Of a stretch of 8,414 nt of DNA, positions 1 to 5,375 are shown piece after piece. The notes under the pieces are model-generated. The model worked only from the letters and a program-made list of their open reading frames with translations, ran no database searches and was not told the origin of the DNA. The stretch is from RBG-16-66-20 sp036560705. Its GTDB lineage: Bacteria > Pseudomonadota > Gammaproteobacteria > Burkholderiales > SG8-39. Every line of letters starts with the position of its first letter. Within the stretch, counting starts at the first letter, position 1. The stretch covers positions 1 through 8,414 of the forward strand of contig DATBQR010000128.1 of the NCBI GenBank assembly GCA_036560705.1, given 5' to 3'. Position numbers and translations under genes: made by a program.

Positions 1-517
1 CCGGCAGGATTTCGCCGAAGAACGCGTAAAGCAGGAAACAGGTGGTGACGAACGGCAGGATCCAGCCCGTGGTGCGCCGCATCGCCTCCAGGATCAGCAG
101 CACCAGTGCGACGCCGAAAGCGATATACCAGTTGTTCGGCAGGATCGACCGGTCGAAGAAATCGTCGCCTCCCGCTATCAGGTACACCGTGGTCGCGACG
201 CCGGCCAGCGCGAACAGCCAGTCCCACCACATGACGCGATGCCGGAAGCGTTTGGCGGTGGGAAAGATCAGGAAGCACAGGAACAGCACGAACGCGAGAT
301 GGATCGCGCGCAGATATTCGGGCCGCACGATGGCGTAGGCGGTGTAGAGGTGGAACAACGACATCACCACCGCCACCGTGGTGACGAGGCCCGCGAGAAG
401 ACCGGTCAGCTTGTTCTGGACACCCTCTTCCCGCTCGATCATCGCCTCGGCGCGCTGCAGCGCTTCCGCGCTGATTTCGGCGGCGGGCTGGTGCAGCAGC
501 GTGACGTCTTCGCTCAT
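1..517 (-). CDS. TRAP transporter fused permease, N-terminal part (cut by window edge)
   Basis: Membrane permease of a TRAP-type secondary transporter, which would import an organic acid delivered by the periplasmic TAXI protein encoded just upstream. Only the first 172 codons are visible; the frame stays open to base 1. The start ATG (517-515) follows an AGGGGG Shine-Dalgarno-like stretch by a few bases. The first ~35 residues are soluble and acidic (MSEDVTLLHQ..., EREEG). Hydrophobic segments follow at roughly residues 36-57, 68-86, 97-113 and 128-142, with another beginning near 155. This cytoplasmic leader plus DctQ-like bundle ahead of the DctM part is typical of the fused '4TM/12TM' permeases that partner TAXI proteins. 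The RAIHLAFVLFL stretch (about residues 69-79) is characteristic of the family. The permease is the last visible gene of the operon, 61 bases after the TAXI stop with a stem-loop between them. Family is confident; substrate unknown. Confidence 0.88.
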   Translation of the reverse strand, partial: MSEDVTLLHQPAAEISAEALQRAEAMIEREEGVQNKLTGLLAGLVTTVAVVMSLFHLYTAYAIVRPEYLRAIHLAFVLFLCFLIFPTAKRFRHRVMWWDWLFALAGVATTVYLIAGGDDFFDRSILPNNWYIAFGVALVLLILEAMRRTTGWILPFVTTCFLLYAFFGEILP

Positions 518-533
518 CGTTCCCCCTGAAATG

Positions 534-563
534 AAAAGCCCCGCCAGCAGCCTGGACGGGGCT
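534..563 (-). terminator. Stem-loop with short T-run between TAXI gene and TRAP permease (terminator/attenuator)
   Basis: On the minus strand AGCCCCG (563-557) pairs perfectly with CGGGGCT (543-537). The stem continues inward as CCAG (555-552 side) with CTGG across one bulged base, leaving a 4-base loop. The transcript then reads TTTT (537-534) before CATTTC. The plus-strand reading has no T-run, so it points in the direction of the operon. The T-run is short, so partial termination or 3'-end protection of the binding-protein message is more likely than a complete stop. Confidence 0.6.
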
Positions 564-578
564 CCGGCGCCGCGGACC

Positions 579-1532
579 TCAGTTGATCTTGATGCCCTTC
601 TCCGCGAAATACTTGATCGCGCCCGGATGCCAGGGAATCGAGGAAGCCTCGGTTTTCTGGTTCTCGAGCTTGATGTTCTCCGCCTCCTTGTGCACGCGGA
701 TCAGATCGTCGCGATGATCGAACATCGCCTTGAGGATGTTGTAGACGGTCTTGTCGTCCATGTTCTGGTGCGCCACCAGCAGGTTGGTCACCGTGGCCTG
801 GTGGTTGTCGTCTTCCATGCCCTTGTAGGTCGACTTCGGGATCACGTCCTGGACGTAGATGTTGCCGTATTTCTTGGTCATGGCCGGCACCAGGCTCGCG
901 ATCTCGATCATCTTGATCTTTACACCGGGCGAGTTGGCGAGATCCGTGACTCCCGCGGTCGGCAGGCCGCCGACCCAGAAGAACGCGTCGATCTTGCGGT
1001 CTTTCAGCGCGCTGACCGATTCGGCAACCCCCAGTCTCTCGCGCGTAATATCCTTGTCCTTGTCGAGGCCCGCCGCCTCGATCACGCGAAACGCGAATAC
1101 TTCCGTCGCGCTGCCGCCCGAACCGGTCGATACGCGCTTGCCCTTCATGTCCGCAATTTTCGCGATGCCGGTGCCCTCGACCGTCACCACGTGCATGCGA
1201 TTCGGATACAGCACCGCAAGCGTCCGGACGGGAACGGGCTTGCCGGCGAACTTGTCCTGTCCCTTCACCGCGTCGATCGCCGCATCGGCCTGTGTCAGGG
1301 CGAGGTAGGGTTTGCCCGTGCCGATCAACTGCAGGTTCGCGACCGAGCCGCCGGTCACCTCGGCGGTGGCCTGCAGGCCCGGGATGTTCTTCGAGAGCAC
1401 CGCGGCCAGGCCGCCGCCGAGCGGGTAGTAGACGCCGCCGGTGCCGCCGGTAGCGATGGAAATGTTCTGCGCCTGCGCGGCGCCTGCGAGAGCCAGCAGC
1501 AATACGCCGGCAAAACGGAAAAACGATTTCAT
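579..1532 (-). CDS. TAXI family TRAP transporter solute-binding protein
   Basis: Periplasmic receptor of the TRAP importer whose permease follows. It is 317 residues, the normal size for TAXI proteins. A classic Sec signal peptide is visible: MKSFF with K2 and R6, a hydrophobic core, and AQA before the likely cut after residue 21. The mature protein opens with ISIATGGTGGVYYPLGG (residues 24-40), the hallmark N-terminus of the TAXI family, followed by TGGSVANLQLIGTG (about 60-73) and the ALTQADAA stretch, all typical of this fold. The start is supported by a strong GGAGGAG (1541-1535) just upstream of ATG at 1532. The gene begins 19 bases after the fumarase beta stop. TAXI proteins bind dicarboxylates or amino acids such as glutamate; the ligand here cannot be read from sequence. 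Fumarase and succinate-dehydrogenase neighbours suggest an organic acid (inference). Confidence 0.95.
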   Translation of the reverse strand: MKSFFRFAGVLLLALAGAAQAQNISIATGGTGGVYYPLGGGLAAVLSKNIPGLQATAEVTGGSVANLQLIGTGKPYLALTQADAAIDAVKGQDKFAGKPVPVRTLAVLYPNRMHVVTVEGTGIAKIADMKGKRVSTGSGGSATEVFAFRVIEAAGLDKDKDITRERLGVAESVSALKDRKIDAFFWVGGLPTAGVTDLANSPGVKIKMIEIASLVPAMTKKYGNIYVQDVIPKSTYKGMEDDNHQATVTNLLVAHQNMDDKTVYNILKAMFDHRDDLIRVHKEAENIKLENQKTEASSIPWHPGAIKYFAEKGIKIN

Positions 1533-1551
1533 GTCTCCTCCAGTATTTTGG

Positions 1552-2163
1552 TCATGTTTTTATCCCAAGGCTCTCCAGTGCCCTGGCTCGGCGACTGCGT
1601 GCGTCGCTCTTTACCCGAGCGTACAGACTGTCGCCGTGGCTGTCCATGGCGACCACCAGCGGCCCGAAGCCCCGCACGCGGAATTTCCACAATGACTCCG
1701 GATGGAGATCATCCAGATCCACGTCCTCGATCGCCTCGACCCAGGTGGTCTCCAGCGCCGCCGCGCCGCCGATGATCGCCAGGTACGCGCCGCCCAGTTC
1801 CCCGAAAGCCTGCAGGGAACCGTCGCGCAATCCGCCCTTGCCGATCACCAGGCGCACGCCGTTCTTTTCCATCAGCGGCCGCGTGAAGCGCTCCATCCGG
1901 TCGCTGGTGGTGGTGCCGATGCAGGAAGGCTGGTAGCCCGCGGGGTTGGCGGCGCTCCTGTCGACCTTCTTCACGTTGGGCGCGGTATGGATCACCGCCT
2001 GACCCGCAAGGTCGAAGCGCGTCTTGCGCCCGCGGTCGAACATGTGGATCTGCGTCGCGTCGCGGATGCCGTAGAGCGTACCGTCCAGCGTGACCGTATC
2101 GTTGACGCGCAGTGCGCGCGCCTGCGCTTCGGAAACCGGCGGCGTCAGGACATGGTGGGTCAT
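1552..2163 (-). CDS. Class I fumarate hydratase / L(+)-tartrate dehydratase, beta subunit
   Basis: C-terminal half of an iron-sulfur hydro-lyase, encoded separately from the alpha subunit as in heterodimeric class I fumarases and TtdAB. At 203 residues it has the usual length. It carries the family signature PSCIGTTTSDRM (residues 79-90) and IGKGG (107-111). T85, R89 and K109 have the same relative spacing as the catalytic Thr, Arg and Lys of Leishmania class I fumarase as I recall them (T467, R471, K491), so the active site looks intact. Reaction: reversible hydration of fumarate to L-malate, or dehydration of a related hydroxy diacid such as tartrate. It starts at ATG 2163, 30 bases after the alpha stop; the Shine-Dalgarno is weak (GGGAAA). 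Fumarase versus tartrate dehydratase cannot be decided from sequence; the adjacent succinate dehydrogenase-like genes favour fumarase. Confidence 0.93.
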   Translation of the reverse strand: MTHHVLTPPVSEAQARALRVNDTVTLDGTLYGIRDATQIHMFDRGRKTRFDLAGQAVIHTAPNVKKVDRSAANPAGYQPSCIGTTTSDRMERFTRPLMEKNGVRLVIGKGGLRDGSLQAFGELGGAYLAIIGGAAALETTWVEAIEDVDLDDLHPESLWKFRVRGFGPLVVAMDSHGDSLYARVKSDARSRRARALESLGIKT

Positions 2164-2193
2164 TTTCCCGTTCTTTGTTCCTGAAAATATTCC

Positions 2194-3069
2194 CTAAAAA
2201 CCGTACTCCAGACCCCTGGGACTGAACGTCGCCCTTGCCCGCCTTGCCGAATGGCACTGCATGTTCACCGCCACCGGGTTCATGGTGATGTGCGTGGCGG
2301 CGGTTTCGACGTGCACCGCGAACGCGGTGGAATCCCCGCCCAGGCCCTGCGGCCCGACGCCGAGCATGTTGACGGCCTGCGTCAGCGCCTGCTCCAGCTT
2401 CGCGCCTTCCGGGTCGCCGCAATGCGAGCCGAGCGGGCGCGTGGCGGCCTGCTTGGCGAGCAGCACGCAAAGATCCGCGGTGCCGCCGACGCCGACGCCG
2501 ACGATGGTGGGCGGGCAGGTCTTGCCGCCCGCCTCCAGCACGCAATCCACGACGAAGGTCTTGACGGCGTCCACGCCCTCGGCGGGGATCGCCATCTTCA
2601 GCCAGGAATTGTTCTCCGACCCCGAGCCCTTGGGGATCATCTGAATTTCAAGAACGTCCTTGTCGCCGGAAAAATCAATGTGAATGATCGGCACGCCGCG
2701 CCCGGACGAATTCTGTTCGTTCACCCGCGTGGTCGGATGCACGATCGAGGAGCGGAACGAGTACTCGCGCGTCGAACGGGCGCAACCGCGCCGGATCGCC
2801 TCCTTCAGCCCATAGCCGTCGACTTCGACGCCGCGGCCGATCCAGACGTTGTAGATCGGGATGCCGGTGTCCTGGCAGAGCAGGTTCGCCGTGTCTTCGG
2901 CCACCTTGATGTTCTTGATCATGGTGCCGAGCATGCGCTTGGCGCCGGCATCGGACTCGCCCGCCGACAGCGTGTCGAAGCCCTGCTTGATGTCGGGCGG
3001 CAGCAGCTTCAGCGCCCTGATGTAGAGCTCCTTGGCCGCGTCCTCGACTTGCTGGAGATCGATTCTCAC
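2194..3069 (-). CDS. Class I fumarate hydratase / L(+)-tartrate dehydratase, alpha subunit
   Basis: Catalytic [4Fe-4S] subunit of the heterodimer; with the beta subunit it interconverts fumarate and malate or acts on a related hydroxy diacid. The protein is 291 residues starting at GTG 3069. That start overlaps the stop of the preceding gene as GTGA, which argues for translational coupling and decides the start within a longer open frame. The three cluster cysteines are visible: C65 in LLCQDTG, C185 in KTCPP and C272 in MQCHSARR. Their spacing (120 and 87) closely matches what I recall for E. coli TtdA. D67 and H260 sit at the spacings of known class I fumarase active-site residues. The motifs GSGSENNS (148-155) and VGVGGTADLC (192-201) are typical. 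The cluster makes this an oxygen-sensitive enzyme type (family knowledge). Confidence 0.94.
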   Translation of the reverse strand: MRIDLQQVEDAAKELYIRALKLLPPDIKQGFDTLSAGESDAGAKRMLGTMIKNIKVAEDTANLLCQDTGIPIYNVWIGRGVEVDGYGLKEAIRRGCARSTREYSFRSSIVHPTTRVNEQNSSGRGVPIIHIDFSGDKDVLEIQMIPKGSGSENNSWLKMAIPAEGVDAVKTFVVDCVLEAGGKTCPPTIVGVGVGGTADLCVLLAKQAATRPLGSHCGDPEGAKLEQALTQAVNMLGVGPQGLGGDSTAFAVHVETAATHITMNPVAVNMQCHSARRARATFSPRGLEYGF

Positions 3070-4310
3070 TCGACTTTTATTTTCCGTTCCCTGACGACGC
3101 GCGCCCACAGGGCAGTCTCTTCCTTCATCGCCCGGCCCATCTCCTCCGGCGTATTGCCGACCGGCGCGAGGCCCTGCACGTAGAGGCGCGCCTTCATGTC
3201 GGTCGATTCGAGCGCCTTCTTGGTGTCCCGGTACACCTTCTGGATGATCTCCTTCGGGGTGCCGGTGGGCGCGACGATGCCGAACCAGCCGGTGTTCTCG
3301 AATCCCGGCAGCGTCCTGGCGATCGGCGGCACGCCGGGCAGCTGCGCGAATTCGGTTTTGCTCGTGACGCCGAGCGCGCGCAGGCGCCCCGAATTGATGT
3401 GGCCGAGCGCCGCCGCGACATTGGTCACGGCGAAAGTCGTGTCGCCGCCGACCAGGCCCACCAGCGAAGGACCCTCGCCCTTGTAGGGCACCTGCACCGC
3501 GTTGATGCCGGCGGTATTGACGAAATTCTCCGCCGCGAGGTGCGTCTGCGAGCCGATGCCGGCATGGCCGAAGGTGAGCTTGCCGGGCTGCGCCTTGGCG
3601 GCATCGATCAATTCCCTGACGCTCTTGTAGGGCGAATTGGCGGCGACCACCAGCACCTGCGGGCCCGAAACCGCGGTGGTCACCGGCACGAAATCCTTTT
3701 CCGGGTCGTAGCCCAGCTTCGCGTAGATGTGCTGGTTCGCCGTCATCACCGAACCCGAGGGGAAGAAAAGCGTATAGCCGTCGGGCGCCGCGCGCGCCGC
3801 TTCCGCCGCGCCTACCCCGCCGCCGGCGCCGCCGCGGTTCTCGATCACCACTGTCTGCCCCCACGTATCGCCCAGCTTCTGGCCGATCAACCTGGCCGAG
3901 ATGTCAGTGGCGCCGCCGGGCGGGAACGGCACGATGAAGCGCACCGATTTCTGCGGCCAGGCCGTCGCATTGGACTGCCCATGCGCGGTGGAGGAAAGAG
4001 CGAACATGAGTCCGATCGCGAGTGCCGCGGCGGCCGCGGCCATCGCGAGATTCTTCTGCCAATTGCGCCAAGCGAGAAATTCGATCATGAGAATTCTGAT
4101 GCCTCCGCAAAGATGGATCGCCAGCAACAACACGATGGCCCACTCGCTGAATTTCACGAGCGGCTGGTCGGTCCATCGCAGGAACGATTCTAGCGCCGCT
4201 TCGCCCGCGGGTTCCGCCTGCAACGCCTGCCCGAGCACCCAGAAATGCAGCGGCAGGAAGAACGCCAGCGCGATCCCCGACACGCGGTGAACCAGGGCAA
4301 GGATCTTCAC
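3066..4310 (-). CDS. Fusion: Sdh-type cytochrome b anchor plus TctC/Bug-family solute-binding domain
   Basis: One uninterrupted 414-residue frame joins two unrelated modules. Residues 1-107 are a succinate dehydrogenase/fumarate reductase membrane anchor: HRVSG at 8-12, helices at about 3-28, 54-76 and 87-106, and H66 in IHLCGGIR, aligning with the heme-ligand motif HVVVGIR of E. coli SdhC. Residues ~115-414 are a full-length Bug/TctC periplasmic binding domain: WPQKSVRFIVPFPPGGATD (118-136), the ENRGGAGG loop (157-164), PDGYTL (176-181), GHAGIGSQTHLAAE (248-261) and VPYKGEGP (274-281). The SdhC anchor topology (N-terminus in, C-terminus out) would put the binding domain in the periplasm. The third helix also resembles a signal-peptide core and ends in TAHG|QS, a plausible signal-peptidase site, so release is possible. 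GTG 4310 is chosen because it overlaps the upstream stop as GTGA; the stop overlaps the fumarase alpha start in the same way. Alternative: a separate tctC starting inside, at ATG 4088 or 4043. Confidence 0.82.
   Translation of the reverse strand: MKILALVHRVSGIALAFFLPLHFWVLGQALQAEPAGEAALESFLRWTDQPLVKFSEWAIVLLLAIHLCGGIRILMIEFLAWRNWQKNLAMAAAAAALAIGLMFALSSTAHGQSNATAWPQKSVRFIVPFPPGGATDISARLIGQKLGDTWGQTVVIENRGGAGGGVGAAEAARAAPDGYTLFFPSGSVMTANQHIYAKLGYDPEKDFVPVTTAVSGPQVLVVAANSPYKSVRELIDAAKAQPGKLTFGHAGIGSQTHLAAENFVNTAGINAVQVPYKGEGPSLVGLVGGDTTFAVTNVAAALGHINSGRLRALGVTSKTEFAQLPGVPPIARTLPGFENTGWFGIVAPTGTPKEIIQKVYRDTKKALESTDMKARLYVQGLAPVGNTPEEMGRAMKEETALWARVVRERKIKVE
4102..4106 (-). promoter_or_regulatory. 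Possible internal ribosome binding site (GGAGG) ahead of the TctC domain
   Basis: GGAGG occurs on the minus strand inside the anchor coding region, 13 bases before ATG 4088 (M75). Starting there would give a polypeptide with a charged n-region (R82, K86), a hydrophobic stretch and the AHG|QS site, which is a plausible signal peptide for the TctC domain. The spacing is longer than ideal, and GGA GGC simply encodes the G69-G70 of the conserved anchor motif, so this may be coincidence. Confidence 0.25.
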
Positions 4311-4645
4311 CCGAATACTCCTAGAACCGCCCGCATCCCCGCAATAGCCAGGAATACCGCGATGCAAAACAGCACCGCGTCGCGCACCCCGCCGCGCCAG
4401 TGCATCCATTCACTGAACACGGCACGCAGCCCGATCGGCACGTGGATCACGATGGCGAGCACGAAGAGCGTGTAGAACGCGAACCAGGCGGCATTGCCCC
4501 GGGTGCGGCCCAGGATTTCCGCGGCCGTCAGGCCGCCGCGCACCGCGTAGATCATGGTCGCGAGATGCACCATCACGCACAGCCCCAGTACCGCCGCGCT
4601 CGCGCGCTGCGCCATCCAGAGCAGAGTCTGGGTTTTCACGTTCAT
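4307..4645 (-). CDS. Succinate dehydrogenase/fumarate reductase cytochrome b anchor (SdhC-like)
   Basis: Small integral membrane subunit of 112 residues, the usual size for SdhC/SdhD anchors, which hold heme b and the quinone site and dock the iron-sulfur subunit. Three helices are visible: about residues 14-34 (with H27), 56-77 (with H68) and 89-110. QRASAAVL (13-20) corresponds to the HRxSG region of SdhC, and IHVPIGLR (67-74) to the heme-ligand motif at the end of helix two. The ATG at 4645 overlaps the stop of the iron-sulfur gene as ATGA, and its own TGA overlaps the next start as GTGA, so it sits in a coupled series. It resembles the anchor half of the next gene (RxS in helix one, H...GhR in helix two), suggesting paralogous anchors. 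Exact orthology to sdhC or sdhD is not resolved. Confidence 0.85.
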   Translation of the reverse strand: MNVKTQTLLWMAQRASAAVLGLCVMVHLATMIYAVRGGLTAAEILGRTRGNAAWFAFYTLFVLAIVIHVPIGLRAVFSEWMHWRGGVRDAVLFCIAVFLAIAGMRAVLGVFG

Positions 4646-5337
4646 AGAGAATTTTTCAACAAAGCAAAAGACACTTCCCGCTTCAATCCGGCAATTCCCG
4701 CGGTCGGGGAAAGTTGCTTCGGGCAGCGTTCGGTGCAGCTCATGTGCGTATGGCAGGAAAGGCAGCCGGCGTCGCCGGCGACCGCACGCAGCCTTTCAGC
4801 GTTTTTCGATTCTCTTTCGTCCCTTACCAGGGTCCAGGCGCGATTGAGCGCCGCAGGGCCGAGGTAATCCGGGTTCGCGGCGACCACGTCGCAGGAGCTG
4901 TAGCAGACTCCGCAGCCGATGCACTCGATGCCGGCATCCACCGCGACGCGGTCGGGAGATGCAGGTTTTATTTTTTGGAAGTCGTCCTTCTTCGAAAGTG
5001 AGCCGGAAAACTGCCCCTTGGCCCGCGCCCACTTGTCGAAGAACTCCCGCATGTCGGTGACGAGGTCGCGGATCACCGGAAGGTTGCGCAGCGGCGCGAT
5101 TTCCATGCCGTCGTTTTTCACCACCTTGTCGACGTGCGTCCGGCAGGTCCAGCGCGCCTGGCCGTTCACGGTCATCGCGCAGGAACCGCACATGCCGACG
5201 CGGCAGGCGAAGCGGTAGGCAAGCGTCGGATCGAGAACGCGCTGGATGTAGGTGACGACATCCAGCACGGTCTGGCTGGGATGGCGCGGGACCTCGAATT
5301 CCTGAAAAGCCGAATTTCTTTTTACTAAAACCTTCAA
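4642..5337 (-). CDS. sdhB: Succinate dehydrogenase/fumarate reductase iron-sulfur subunit (SdhB/FrdB)
   Basis: Electron-transfer subunit that would carry electrons between a flavoprotein and the quinone site of the membrane anchors. It has 231 residues, near the family norm. The N-terminal ferredoxin domain has the [2Fe-2S] set C45, C50, C53 and C65 (ACRVGMCGSC...TC). The C-terminal domain has C139-x2-C142-x2-C145-x3-C149 and C195-x5-C201-x3-C205-P, matching the [4Fe-4S] plus [3Fe-4S] arrangement of E. coli SdhB. C149 is followed by Asp where many family members have Pro, and C192 is an extra cysteine. The start is TTG at 5337: no ATG or GTG lies between it and the overlap with the upstream gene, and the encoded N-terminus (KVLVKR, FQEFEV) fits the family. 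No clear Shine-Dalgarno is seen. No SdhA/FrdA flavoprotein gene is adjacent. SdhB versus FrdB cannot be decided from this. Confidence 0.92.
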   Translation of the reverse strand: MKVLVKRNSAFQEFEVPRHPSQTVLDVVTYIQRVLDPTLAYRFACRVGMCGSCAMTVNGQARWTCRTHVDKVVKNDGMEIAPLRNLPVIRDLVTDMREFFDKWARAKGQFSGSLSKKDDFQKIKPASPDRVAVDAGIECIGCGVCYSSCDVVAANPDYLGPAALNRAWTLVRDERESKNAERLRAVAGDAGCLSCHTHMSCTERCPKQLSPTAGIAGLKREVSFALLKNSL

Positions 5338-5354
5338 GCAGATTCGCCCAAGGA

Positions 5355-5375
5355 CGAAAGCGTCAAGCGCTTTCG
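5355..5375 (-). repeat. Perfect 8-bp inverted repeat around the stop codon of the UxaA-family gene
   Basis: CGAAAGCG (5355-5362) and CGCTTTCG (5368-5375) are perfect complements separated by TCAAG. The UxaA-family stop codon (TGA on the minus strand, 5365-5363) lies in the loop. No T-run follows on either strand, so this is not a standard intrinsic terminator. It sits between the lyase genes and sdhB and could act as an RNA processing or stability element. Confidence 0.5.

Noticed and set aside
378..1775. Long plus-strand open frame opposite the TAXI gene
   Set aside because: It is antisense to the well-supported TAXI and fumarase beta genes, has low-complexity Arg/Pro/Asp-rich composition typical of GC-rich shadow frames, and matches no family I recognise.
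2251..3183. 310-codon plus-strand open frame opposite fumarase alpha
   Set aside because: Antisense to a gene with conserved cluster cysteines; the composition (Arg, His, Ala, Gly rich) is that of a reverse-complement shadow.
3070..3864. Minus-strand frame extending fumarase alpha upstream through the TctC domain
   Set aside because: The extension is a shifted reading of the TctC domain. The GTG at 3069, overlapping the fusion stop, gives a protein of normal family length.
3960..4050. Fusion explained as an assembly chimera
   Set aside because: Not excluded, but both outer junctions retain 4-base overlaps, both domains are complete, and there is no frameshift or composition break, so a genuine join is favoured pending read mapping.
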